Positions 38,703-57,503 of a stretch of DNA of 64,000 nucleotides are shown here, piece after piece. The DNA lies in contig NC_016131.3 of assembly GCF_000005505.3 (NCBI RefSeq), positions 10,933,501-10,997,500 on the forward strand, in the 5' to 3' direction. Below the pieces are notes generated by a model. That model had not been told where the DNA came from. It did not search any database and saw only the letters and a list, made by a program, of their open reading frames with translations. Source of the DNA: Brachypodium distachyon (lineage: Eukaryota > Streptophyta > Magnoliopsida > Poales > Poaceae). The translations under genes were made by a program, and so were the position numbers. How positions within the stretch are numbered: the first letter of the stretch is position 1; every line of letters begins with the position of its first letter.

Positions 38703-41700
38703 TTATGTGGGTCGCAACCCCATCTCTCTTAATGCAGATTTTATCATATTCCTTGATAAACCCTTTGTAAAGGGATCTGCCAGATTTTTAGCCGTTGGGA
38801 TATATCCCAATGCTATTATTCAGGAATTTCTCATTGCTCTGACAGATTTCAGACGTCTCCTGACGTGTCTTGATGATTTCATGTTATCTTTAAAACTGTT
38901 CACTTTGACTATCACAGTTTGATTGTCACGGTTCAAAAGAATCGTGGGTATTGGTTTTTCAACAATCGGCAAGTCCATCAAGAGCTCACGAAGCCAGTCG
39001 GCTTCAACCGTGGATGTATCTAATGCTGAAAGTTCTGCTTCTATTGTTGATCTGGTTAAGATCGTTTGCTTGCAAGACTTTCATGAAATAGCGCCCCCTC
39101 CGAGTGTGAACATATCCACTCGTGGCCTTTAGCTCATCAACATCAGATATCCAGTTTGAATCACTATAACCCTCAAGTACCTTGGGGTACCCAGTATAGT
39201 ATATACCATAGCTCATTGTGCATTTTAGATAGCGCATGACCCTCTCGAGTGCACTCCAATGATCATCTCCCGGATTCTTATTGAACCGACTTAGTTTGCT
39301 CACAGCAAAAGAGATGTCAGGTCTAGTTGCGCTAGCCAAATACATGAGCGAACCAATAATCTGAGAATATCTCCGTTGGTCTCTTCCAATTCTGTGATTC
39401 TTTCAAAGCAGAACGCTTGGATCATAAAGAGTTGGAGAAGGTTTATAATCAGCATAGCCGAAACGACTCAAGATCTTTTCCACATAGTGAGATTGTAACA
39501 AAGTGATCTCACCATTGTCGCCTCTCACGAGCTTGATGTTCAGAATAACATCAGCTACACCAAGGTCTTTCATGTCAAAGCACTTCGACAAGAAAGTCTT
39601 AACCTTTTCAATCACTTTGAGGTTAGTCCCAAATATTAGTATGTCATCGACATACAAACAAAGTATAACTTCCTAACCCCCACCATGGCGGTAGTATACA
39701 CATTTGTCAGCTTCGTTTACAACAAAACCGACAGATGTTAAAGTTTTGTCAAACTTCTCGATACCATTGCTTAGGAGCTTATTTCAGGCCATATAGAGAC
39801 TTTAATAACTTACACATTTTGCTTTCATGGCCTTTTATTACAAATCCATCTGGCTGGTTCATGTAAATTTCCTCGTCCAACTCTCCGTTAAGGAAAGCTG
39901 TCTTAACGTCCATTTGATGGACGATCAGACCATATGAGGCAGCCAGTGATAGTAATATTCTGATTGTGGTCAATCGAGATATAGGTGAGTAAGTATCAAA
40001 GAAATCTTCACCTTCATTCTGGGTAAAACCTTTGGCCACAAGCCGCGCCTTGTACTTCTCAATAGTAACATCGGGCCTAAGCTTTTTCTTGAATATCCAC
40101 TTGCATCCTACAGGTTTGCACCCGTACGGACGGTCAATGACCTCCCAAGTACCATTAGCCATGATAGAATCCATCTTACTACGAATGGTTCTTTCCAATA
40201 GTCTGCATCCGGAGATGCAAAGGCCTCATTAATGGTTTTAGGGGTGTCATCCACAAGGTACACAATGAAATCATCACCAAAGGATTTAGCAATCCTTTGT
40301 CGCTTACCCCTAATAGGGGCTTCATTGTCATACTCCTCAAGAATCTCATCAAGTGTTTGTTCAAGAATTTCCACTGGGATGGCGGGTTCAGGAGCTACAC
40401 TATGATCCTGATGTTCCTTTGAACTGACGGGTTCAACAGCTACATCATGATACTCTCTAGATGTGCTATGCATATCTCTCATGGAAAATATGTCCTCAAA
40501 GAATGTAGCATCGCTGGACTCCATAATTGTACCGACGCTCATGTCAGCTACTCCAGGATTTACAACCAAAAATTTATAGCCAACACAACGAAGTGCGTAG
40601 CCAAGAAAGACACAATCAACAATTTTTGGTCCAAACTTACGTTTCTTGGTAATTGGCACATTGATTTTCACCAAACAACTCCAAGTCCGTAAGTAAGAAA
40701 GTGTGAGTCTCTTCTTTTCCCATATCTCGTATGGGGTGACTTCTTTATCTTTTGTGGGAACACGATTTAGGACATGACACGAAGTCAATAGCGCCTCCCC
40801 CCACCATATCTTGGATAAACCAGCAGTGTCTAACATGGCGTTGACCAAGTCAGTCAGCGTGCGGTTTTTTCTCTCAGCAACCCCGTTTGACTGGGCGAAT
40901 AGGGAGGCATCCTCTCATGGACTATGCCATATTCCTCACAAAATGAATTAAACTCACTGGAGAAATATTCTCCACCGCGGTCAGACCGCAAACGTTTAAT
41001 TTTCTTCTCAAGTTGATTCTCGACTTTAGCTTTATAGATCTTAAAATAATGCAATGCTTCATCATTTGATTTTAATAAATACACATAACAGAATCTAGTC
41101 GCATCATCAATGAAAGTCATAAAGTAACATTTTCCACATTTGGTTAATACACCGTTCATCTCACAAAGATCAGAATGTATGAGCTCTAACGGTGCTAGGT
41201 TCCTCTTCTCAGCAGCCTTGTGAGGCTTGTGAGGCTGCTCCGCTTGCACGCAAACTTGGTACTTCGAACCTTTAGCCACAGTGATTTTAGGGATTAAACT
41301 CAGATTTGCTAATCGCGTCATGCAACCAAAATTAATGTGACAAAGTCGTGAATGCCAAACATTAGACTCATTATTAATAGAATTGACGCTGTTCACGATC
41401 TTATTACAAAAATCCGAAAGGGATAAGCGGAACAAGCCTCCGCACTCATAACCTTTACCAATAAATCGTCCATACTTAGACACAATAACTTTATTGGATT
41501 CAAACACTAACTTAAATCCGTCCTTGCAAAGGAGGGATCCACTAACAAGATTCTTCTGAATGGAGGGCACATGCTGCACGTTTCTCAGCTGCACGATCTT
41601 TCCCGAAGTAAACTTCAGATCCACCATGCCAACACCATGAACAGAAGCATGGGCGCCGTTCCCCATCGTCACTAAGGAGCTGATGGCCTGATATGAAGAA

Positions 41701-42143
41701 AACAAGAAAATATCAGCACATACATGAATAGTTGCACATGTATCGACCCACCAATCGGTGGACTGACATACAGAAAATACAGTAAATAAAGTACCATACC
41801 CGCCTGCATCTTCATTGTTGCCAATGGTCAAATTAGCAAACTTTTGCCGAATCTGTCCTTTTTTGCGCTCCTTGCAGTTACTCGCCCAGTGGCCGAGTCC
41901 TCCGCACACAAAGCAAGGATCCTTGTCCTTGTTGCCTCCTTTCTTCTTCTTCTTGAAAGTGGTAGTGTTGTTTGGACCAGCATTGTTGAATGCATTTTCC
42001 TTTCCCTTATTGTTACTATTGTTGTGGTTGTTCCTCTGAACCATGTTGGCAGTGGACGTACCCTCTTGTGTGTTGCCTTTGGAGCCAGCATCTTTTGCTC
42101 TCGCCTTCTTCTCAACATCAAGAGTCCCAATCAGGTTCTCCAC
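38703..42143 (-). pseudogene. Copia pol remnant
   Basis: The zinc knuckle CFVCGGLGHWASNC and protease motif WVDTCATIHV open the largest intact piece (40,854-42,143), followed by integrase (WHSRLCHINF, HSDLCEMNG, DRGGEYFSSEF). A frameshift near 40,850-40,890 moves to the piece 40,108-40,848, another near 40,150-40,200 to the reverse transcriptase piece 39,779-40,198 (VGCKWIFKKKL, QMDVKTAFLNGEL). TAA follows LYGLK at 39,779 and a TAG stands before the YVDD segment near 39,675. The RNase H part (YLASATRPDISFAVSKLSRF) ends in a frameshift, and the final frame stops at 38,703 after LADPFTKGLS...GLRPT. Known role: reverse transcription and integration; inactive here. Confidence 0.9.
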
Positions 42144-42152
42144 AGAGATTTC

Positions 42153-43103
42153 TTATCTCTTGTATTTTAGTGAAGTAGCAAAGTTTCTCCACGAGGGAGG
42201 AAGCTTGGCGATGATGCCCGCGACGACAAACTTGTCGGGTAGTGGACACTTGAATTGCTCAAGTTCCTTAGTCATAGTCAGTAACTCATGAGTTTGTTCC
42301 ACTACAGATCGGTTTGCAACCATTTTATAGTCAAAGAACTGCTCCATGACATACAGCTCACTGCCAGCGTCAGATGCGCCAAACTTAGCATCGGGCGCAT
42401 CCCACAACTCTTTGGCATCCTGATAGTGCAGATAAGCACCAACGAGCTTATCTCCCAGCACACTACAGATTGCACCAACGACTATAACACAAGCCTCAAC
42501 ATACAACTGCTGAGGCGCAATCGTTTGATTCTTCCCGTGTTGTACCGCCCACCATGCGCCCATAGCCACGAGCCACATATGACATTTATACTGCCACCTC
42601 TTAACGTACAGTCCAGTAAACACAGGTGGTTTCAATGCGACAACAAATTGAGACATCGAAAATTGCCTACACGAATAAGGTTTTTGGATTGTTGAGTAAT
42701 TAGGTAATTTCGATGAATATTTAATCCAGAAAAACAATGTGTAAAACATGTAGCATATTATATCATGCAAACTAGACAAATTAAATAGCAACGCACAGCA
42801 ATAAAACTCATCTAATTTCACGGCATGAATAATAGAACTACTAATCAAAATCAACAAGAAAGAGCAGATTACGTACGGTGCTGTACTCTTTTCTTGTGTT
42901 TGTTTGTTGAGGTCGGTGACGAGTCCGGCGGCGTCGATGTTGACGCTGGCAGCAGCAGCAGCCTTGACTAACTCCTGGGCAGCGGGCAGCGCTTGCGCTT
43001 GCACCTGTGCAGCAGCAGTTGCGTGGGCTTGGAGTTGGGCAGCCTGCTGCTGCTGAGCTAGAGTGGCAGCCTGAGCCGCGGGATCTCCGAGGTCGTCGGC
43101 CAT
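42153..43103 (-). pseudogene. Copia gag, starting inside the LTR, with likely intron
   Basis: The start MADDLGDPAAQAATLAQQQQ (43,101-43,103) lies inside the 5' LTR. The frame runs through the LTR end and internal leader into gag proper (SMSQFVVALKPPVFTGLYVK, LVGAYLHYQDAKELWDA). The 210 bp 42,667-42,876 begin GTACGTAA and end GTAG in sense and hold the LTR/internal junction; their removal keeps the frame, so this looks like an intron. Residues 10-60 are Ala/Gln-rich. The frame ends at TAA 42,153-42,155, after LKYKR and before EISVENLIGTLDVE, where related elements read on into the gag tail and pol. Confidence 0.75.
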
Positions 43104-43741
43104 TGGTGATGAAGATGCCGACGAAACAGGGACGTGAAGAAGCGAGCAGTCGCGTGAGAACGCTCCCCAAAAACCTTATCAACCGTCTCCCGGGCAGGAT
43201 CTCGAAGGTCGGGGTTCTGGAGACCTGCTCTCCCGGTGATCTGTGCACGCAGTCGACGGGATGGAGTAGCAGTTGGCGGGGAACAGTGAGATTGGATCGT
43301 GGGCGTGACGGCTAGGGTTGTGGCGTGGTACGTCCGGAGGCCACGGTCGTCTTATTATATAGGCATGCAGGCGGATTTCTGTTCGGTTTAGAAAATCAAA
43401 ACCGACTCCGCAATTATCGGAATTTGTTACGCGTCCGCAACGGATTCTGACTGCCAAAAAGATAAGCACGACCCCGCCCAGACCCGGCACGGCTCGAACT
43501 CGATCCACGAAACGCGGCGCGCGTCGAGGCGAGCGGAGGAGGAGGAGGGGCGCGCGTGGGGATTTTCTTTACTCACTTGCTCAAGAGGTGAGAACTAATA
43601 TACCTTATATATTGGTCAAACTCTTTCTAAACTAGCAAGGTGGGGCTATTCCCACTTCCTCATCCCCTCCATGAATGGATTTTGAGATTTTTTAAGAATT
43701 AATTTCAGATTGGGCATTGGGCCTAACCCAAAATTCTAACG
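42690..43741 (-). repeat. 5' LTR of the Copia element
   Basis: Upstream copy in the sense of transcription; carries the open gag start described above. Confidence 0.9.
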
Positions 43742-43860
43742 GGAAGCGCAGGTTTCGACCATGAGTTGTTTGACAGCAGAGACAGGAGGCATGACCCGAC
43801 ACCAACCTCACCCCAAATTTTCAACGTATCTTGGCTGGCAAATTAGCCAGAGTCTCGTCA

Positions 43861-43967
43861 CAATAATATTGCACGGGCCAATTCAACCGACGGGCAACAT
43901 AATATTGCACGGGCCATGCAACCGACGGGCAACGAAATATTGCACGGACCTGGCAACCGACGGGCAA
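43861..43967. repeat. Threefold tandem repeat of about 35 bp
   Basis: Each unit contains ATATTGCACGG followed by CAACCGACGGGCAAC (first unit TTCAACCGACGGGCAAC). Units start near 43,861, 43,897 and 43,931. Confidence 0.85.
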
Positions 43968-44259
43968 CAGTCTCATCTGCTCTATCTGCACAGTGCTTTA
44001 GTTGTTTTACCGTAGAAGCGAAGTTCAAGTGCAGAAGTCCGGAAGCAAAGTTTAACGTGTGGTCCGACGAGCGAAGCTTATTAGGGCCTGTATTGGGGCG
44101 CCTCTCACAACAAATGAACCAGCTCAAAGCCTCAAAGTAAATAAATAGTAGTACTACAAGTATTTCCCTCTCTCTTTCTGGGGTTCTTTCCACAGCATGA
44201 TGATGACATTCTTTCGGTACGTGCATTGCGAAGTACCGTAAATTCGGTGAATTCTTAAA

Positions 44260-44372
44260 CTCCTTCCGATTCATATTAATTGTCTCAAATTTATCCAAAT
44301 ATGGATGTATTTATGCCTAAAAAGCGTCTGGATACATGTAATGTTCTGACAATTAATATGGATCGGAGGGAG
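44260..44372. mobile_element. Stowaway MITE
   Basis: CTCCTTCCGATTCATATTAA pairs with TTAATATGGATCGGAGGGAG; the interior matches the copy in transporter intron 2 (CCAAATATGGATGTATTTAT, CCTAAAAAGCGTCT). Confidence 0.88.
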
Positions 44373-44538
44373 TAAAAAAAATACGTTGTTTCTCTTATAG
44401 GTCTACAATGATAACAATATTGCTATATTTAAGTTGCCTGATTTTTAGTTAGGGATAAGTTAATTCCCCAGCCATTATATATGATTTGTGCTTCAAGATT
44501 TAAAATCGTTGATGAAAAAAAGGGTCAAATGAGATCTA

Positions 44539-44594
44539 CTCACTCCGATCATAAATTGTTGTCGTTATTTTAGTTCAATTTATGATCGGAGGAG
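44539..44594. mobile_element. 56-bp miniature Stowaway hairpin
   Basis: CTCACTCCGATCATAAATTG and CAATTTATGATCGGAGGAG are almost perfect inverted copies between TA dinucleotides, with only about 17 bp between them. Confidence 0.8.
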
Positions 44595-45349
44595 TACTAT
44601 CTAATCCAACATCTCTGATTCGTCAATTTAGATTTAAACCTTTTCCTTAAAAATCAGACAATTTAGATATATGCACACACCCTAATGATAAAGTATCTAC
44701 AATTTTCCATGCAGCAACCAAAGATTTGCAATGATACATTTTCACTATTGTTATGTTTTCGAAATCCCACGAAGTGCTCTTATGCCCCATATGAAACAAG
44801 AAAAGGTGAAAAAAAAATTATGGTTCGAACCATAAAAAAAGACAATGTGCAAATTTCAACTTCCAGGTAGGCCATACCAGTTATTAGACTGAAAAAAATA
44901 GATAATGAAAGTTTTCTAGGTGAACAGCGCCTTTTTGTTTCTGAATATTTGTTTGATTCTTTTTGTGATGGATGGTATGTAATATACTTTTGCTTTTAAT
45001 CCAGATATCAGTGGCAATTCATGTTTGTTTTGAAAAATAAAAGTTTTTATTGATTCTACACCGAAATACATACAACCACCAAACAAAATAAAAGAGAAAT
45101 AAATATCTCTAAGCAGCCCCAAACCGTAGAGCTACCACGGTGGCTAAAAATATCGGTTACTAAGATCCTAATAATTAAAAAAAATCAGGAATCAAGAAAA
45201 AACATGTTCTATTCATCCCCGCGTTTCCCTCGATCCAAACACGCTGATTTGACCTTGCTGTCAAAAAGAAACACACGCTGATTTGACCTCACCGTCAGCG
45301 CTCATGCTCTCCCATCGCTATCGTCTTCACTCCTGCGGTGTCTTTCTCT

Positions 45350-46379
45350 CCCCAGAATTCCTTCCCCCCTGGCATCCACCGTTTCTCCTTGGCTCTATTC
45401 GTTCGAGGGCTCAAAAGTACGTCATCGGCAAGTTTGAACCGCCCCCTTTCTCTCTCTGTTTAACCCTCGCCCCCTTCTTTGTCTCGCTATCAAACTCCCC
45501 CCTCCTCCACCTCCATAACTGATCAAATGCGGCAAGATCTGCAACTGTGAGTTCAGGTAATCTCGCCCCCTACATCCCCGTTGCTTGCACCCTCGATTCT
45601 TTATTCTCTTCTGGTAATCTCGTCTCCTCCCTCCCCATTGCTAGCATTGGTTCGGGTCGGGAAGCTGTTTTGATCTCCGAGGAGGCTCCCCAAACGGTTT
45701 TTACGAGATCAGAGTTGGCATTTGGAGTTTCCAAGCTTGAACCTTATCCGATTGGATTTATTTATTTTTTAGTCTGTATTTTCATTTTCCTTTCATGATC
45801 GATAGTTTAGGTTTCTTATGGATTTCCTGTAGTGTTCTTGGTTTGCTCTTCGTACTAGACTATTATTAGGTGCTCGTATTGGATTTTTGCAGAATTGTCT
45901 CTGCTCTTAGCGGATGAACATATGAGTTGTGACGAGTTTTCTGGGTAGGCATTAGGCGTTTCTTCTTTCAAATAAGCGATCAAGTTTTTTGGGCTTTGAG
46001 TTGGCTGCTTTGGATTTGGAGCACCAGGAAGCTTTGTCTTACCAGTGTATTTTGTTTTACACGCATAATTTGTTTACACGTTTTGGTGTGTTTTTTGGGT
46101 TGGCATTTGGGTTCAGACTCCGGAGCTCCATTTTTGTTTCTCTTTTTTTTTGGAGAAAAAAGGCAGTGTCAGCCTTGCCTGCTAGTTTATCGCAAAGCGC
46201 ATTGCATTCCCGTCACATGTTACTATTTTCTTTGTTTTGTTCTGCTAGTCATTTGCTGCTGTCCGCAATTATGACGCAACGCCATCTACAGCGAAGATGT
46301 GTCGGCACTGGAACAACGAGAGTTAAATCTGTTGATGTCTTATAGTTTCTCTTCAGAAAAACTGCCAAGTACCAGAGCC
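45350..46379 (+). promoter_or_regulatory. 5' UTR and leader intron of the NEK kinase
   Basis: A CT-rich leader ends at TTCAG|GTAATC (45,556/45,557), and a T-rich 800-bp stretch ends at the acceptor CTCTTCAG (46,349-46,356), 23 bp before the ATG. Long leader introns are usual in plant housekeeping kinases and can raise expression. The transcription start is not fixed. Confidence 0.6.
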
Positions 46380-50213
<3,834 letters not shown>

Positions 50214-50215
<2 letters not shown>

Positions 50216-50279
50216 TAGCTTCCTCGTTTATGCAGAGGCCGGGGCTTCCATCCCTTTTCGAAAAAAAAGTAGCTTTCTC
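50214..50279 (+). repeat. A-tailed micro-insertion next to the NEK stop codon
   Basis: AGTAGCTTCCTC (50,214-50,225) and AGTAGCTTTCTC (50,268-50,279) flank 42 bp that contain GCAGAGGCCGGGGCTTCC and end in a run of A. It resembles the 3' end of a grass SINE/LINE in plus orientation. The left duplication starts inside the stop codon TAG. Confidence 0.7.
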
Positions 50280-50659
50280 AGTTACTCACCTTGCATAGTT
50301 AGATATGACGGAAATCAGTTTTGCGACTTGGTAACTGCAATGTTGTTGAGGTTGCTGTTGGGATTGAACACCATCTTAGTGTTAACCCAGCTTTAGAATT
50401 AAAGGTACGTTACCTTCAGTTTCTCTCTAGACCCCCAATATCAACTAGCAGTAGATTTGTAAGCCTGAGCCGGAAAGTATAACTAGTAAAATCTTAAGCA
50501 ATGTGACCATCTAATGCTTCAGAGGTAATTTGGCCTTCTAGACCAGAGAAGTTTTCTTTAACCTTTCTCATGTTATAGCACTGGTCATTTGGCCTTCTAG
50601 ACGAGAGATTTTGTAGCATCCTATATTTTCTCTGGTTAATCCATCATGTATGTTTAGTA

Positions 50660-50747
50660 ATTCCTCCGTCCCAAAATAACTGACTTTGTTTTGGGATTGA
50701 ACACCATCTTATACAAATCCACGTCACTTATTTTGGGACGGAGAGAG
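50660..50747. mobile_element. Stowaway MITE carrying a 21-bp copy of upstream sequence
   Basis: Arms TCCTCCGTCCCAAAATAAC and TTATTTTGGGACGGAGAGAG, between TA pairs. Positions 50,691-50,711 are identical to 50,358-50,378, in the likely 3' UTR of the NEK gene (core GGGATTGAACACCATCTTA). Confidence 0.8.
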
Positions 50748-50763
50748 TATATAATATTAATGT

Positions 50764-51257
50764 GTTGCCATATACCTATAAGATACTGTATTAGTCAGTA
50801 GATCAATGTTTTGTTTCATCTGAGCTAATGAATGTGTATACATGAAAATCACCACATGATCTGCATGAGTCGCCTAGACTTCCATTTGGCAGTCGCATAT
50901 ACGTGCATTCAAATGAAAATTTCCTCGCTGACGTATATCTCGCCAACGCAAAAACGTTGGGGCACACAGTACACGCCACAAGTTGCCATGGGTTACCTCC
51001 CAAACCATTTGTTGCCATATACCTATAAGATACTGTATTAGTCAGTAGATCAATGTTTTGTTTCATCTGAGCTAATGAATGTGTATACATGAAAATCATC
51101 ACATGATCTGCATGAGTCGCCCAGACTTCCATTTGGCAGTCGCATATACGTGCATTCAAATAAAAATTTCCTCGCTGACGTATATCTCGCCAACGCAAAA
51201 ACGTTGGGGCACACAGTACACGCCACAAGTTGCCATGGGTTACCTCCCAAACCATTT
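50764..51257. repeat. 247-bp direct tandem duplication
   Basis: Units 50,764-51,010 and 51,011-51,257 differ at about three sites by eye (ATCACCACA/ATCATCACA, CGCCTAGAC/CGCCCAGAC, AAATGAAAA/AAATAAAAA). After the second unit the first four bases GTTG of a third appear and the match ends. Confidence 0.95.
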
Positions 51258-51526
51258 GTTGTATACAAGAGTAGTGCGCATAAAGAACTGGTAAGAAAAC
51301 ACTGCACTACAAGCAGAAGTAACTGCTTAATCATGCGTTCGCTCTCAATAGCCGGCTGCATGTAAATTCAACCAGATCATTGGGCCTATTTCATCAATCA
51401 AAACAGCAGCAAAAACAAGCTGTGGTCCTCCCAAGCTAGGTTCGAGTATATACTCCTTCAAACATACAATCATTGTACAGCTGCAAAGCCAGCAAAACAT
51501 GCAGGGAAAAACCCAAACTTCCTTGA

Positions 51527-55757
<4,231 letters not shown>

Positions 55758-56039
55758 CAGTGTTTCATGATGCACAGGTACAATAAAATCCATAGATCAG
55801 AAATCGATCTTCTTGCCAAACTTGATAACAGATGTCATGGTGTTGATGGAGGTGCACTTACAGTTCCCAAAGGTGCATGCTCCTACAAGTGGTCACAGAT
55901 TTCTTTTAAATAAATATAGAGTGAATTCCATTCTCCACCCATTGTTTGTAAATTTATGAAGATGTATGTTGAACATGTGTACATGTTTGGTTGCAGCTGG
56001 GCTTGTAATTAGCGGAGGGTTATGTATTTGAGTCGAACA

Positions 56040-57170
56040 TGTGTAACCATGGCCTAACATATAAACCGTGGGGTAGCCAAACTAGACTAGACAAAAGCTG
56101 GTTATAGGTTAGACACAAGATCACGAGGGGACACTCCGCCACCCGTGGCATGATTCCCAGACCAGCTGTGCAGCGTGGTGGTCTGTTGTGCCGATGGCCT
56201 CAGTACGTGAGCTTTGTCATCTATTGTACTATGTTGAGGAGCACCCGTAGTCATGCACCGGGTAGTAGGCGGGATCGTCGAACCTCATTAACGAATCTTG
56301 GTGTCGTTGTTGTCATTGCTTGTCTTTGTATGATCGATGTGCACCTCAGACGATAATAAGTGATATTAGAGCAAGGTTTGGAGCTTGCAGGTGTCAGATC
56401 TATAGGTGTTGTCGCCGGAAGAGGTGATCAATTTGTTCTATGGTATGTCAAGCGATCGAGAGCAACGCGGAAGGGCCCGTTTCCCCTGCTTGTTCCATAT
56501 CGTGTTGTGTCGGATCGCGGATCTCAAACACTGAGAATTCAAAGTAGGCAGCTGGTAGGAACCCGAGTAGCGTTGGGAGTCGAAGTCCTTAGACTCAATA
56601 CTCTAGTAAGGTAAAGAGGCTAGCAAGTTCTTACAGCCCCAAGGTTCACCCCAACCACAACATAACCAAATTAAATTCGTCAAGTGCTGGGACCCCCATC
56701 TCTGACAAGCCCAATGCTACGTTTGGTCTCTGACAAGCCAATGCTAGGTCGGGTAAGTAGGTATATCCTCCATGCCCTCGACAGTTTGGGAGAGTTGGGG
56801 AAAACTTAGTTGGGCAGTTCGTTGGTGTCAGTTGTTAGGAGGCACTTGGCTCCTTACCCCCGACTACTCAGGCGAGTTGAGAAACTCGGTGCGGTTAGTG
56901 GACTTTGAGAATGAGACTCCCAAGCTTCTGGTTACTCGTGCAAGTTGAAAAACTCGGTGGGGTAGTCTGTTGTTCTCTGGTATAAAACGTTTAGAAACTC
57001 ACCACTATTCGAGCGAGTTGAAATAACTTGACATGATACTCTTCTACTCATCCGTAAAAAAAATGGCCCCCAACTACTTAGGCGAGTATATATTCTAGAA
57101 AAAAACTACTTAGGCCAGTTGAAAAACTCGGTGGCATAATCATTGTCTTTTGTTAATAAAACATTTCAAA
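56040..57170. mobile_element. LTR retrotransposon remnant with short repeats
   Basis: GTGATATTAGAGCAAG near 56,361 resembles a tRNA-Met primer-binding site following an LTR-like stretch. Downstream, degenerate copies of ACTCAGGCGAGTTGAGAAAC and GTTGAAAAACTCGGTGG recur at least five times (about 56,866, 56,932, 57,007, 57,076, 57,105), as in the non-coding part of grass Gypsy elements. No protein domain is left. Confidence 0.4.
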
Positions 57171-57248
57171 TCAATTGCGAATCAAAAAGATGGTTTGAGC
57201 ATCAAAATATCTTAAATATTTGAACTCGAACTTTATGTTTTTTATGTG

Positions 57249-57503
57249 TGCTTAGCAGACGCTGCTTGGGTGACGTCGGCAAGGATTCTCTGCAGTAAGT
57301 CACCTGACTTTGTGTGTCTGACGCGCGGGCCAGACAGCCATGAGACCCACAAGTCAGCCACACAAAGTCATGTGACTTAAAGTCAGACAATCCACGCCGG
57401 GGTGACGTACGGCACACCCACTGACGTGCGGGACCGGTCCCACGTGTCAGTGACTGTTGAGTCACGCACCGTACGTCACCGAAGCATCATCTGCGCTTAG
57501 CAG
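57249..57503. mobile_element. Compound foldback element
   Basis: The outer arms (GCTTAGCAGACGCTGCTTGG against CGAAGCATCATCTGCGCTTA) are inverted. Inside are a 21-bp hairpin arm pair (57,296-57,316 with 57,359-57,379, one mismatch) and a perfect 12-bp pair (GGTGACGTACGG with CCGTACGTCACC, about 57,400-57,480). Confidence 0.65.

Larger units (their letters stand above)
37107..43741 (-). mobile_element. Full-length degenerate Ty1/Copia LTR retrotransposon
   Basis: LTRs of 1047 bp (37,107-38,153) and 1052 bp (42,690-43,741) are similar with several percent differences by eye, plus small indels. In sense the LTR begins TGTTGGAATTTTG (right copy TG changed to CG) and ends ACA. Flanking GCAAG and GGAAG are a 5-bp duplication with one change. 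A polypurine tract, GTGGGGGAT in sense, lies just inside the 3' LTR at about 38,154-38,162. The interior codes gag and pol in minus orientation in Copia order (protease, integrase, reverse transcriptase, RNase H), with several stops and frameshifts, so it is not autonomous now. Confidence 0.93.
37008..43765 (-). mobile_element. LINE/SINE-like insertion split by the Copia element
   Basis: TTTCGACCATGAG occurs at 37,008-37,020 and at 43,753-43,765. Next to the left copy is a T-run then AGATCAAAAGGGCTCACCC; before the right copy is GGAAGCGCAGG. Subtracting the Copia leaves about 97 bp of a reversed A-tailed retroposon with a 13-bp target duplication, into which the Copia later jumped. Confidence 0.65.
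43766..45280. other. Upstream region of the NEK kinase gene
   Basis: It contains a threefold 35-bp repeat (43,861-43,967), two Stowaway elements (listed separately) and, near 45,033-45,130, an A/T-rich fragment like the end of a non-LTR element. No gene. Confidence 0.5.
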
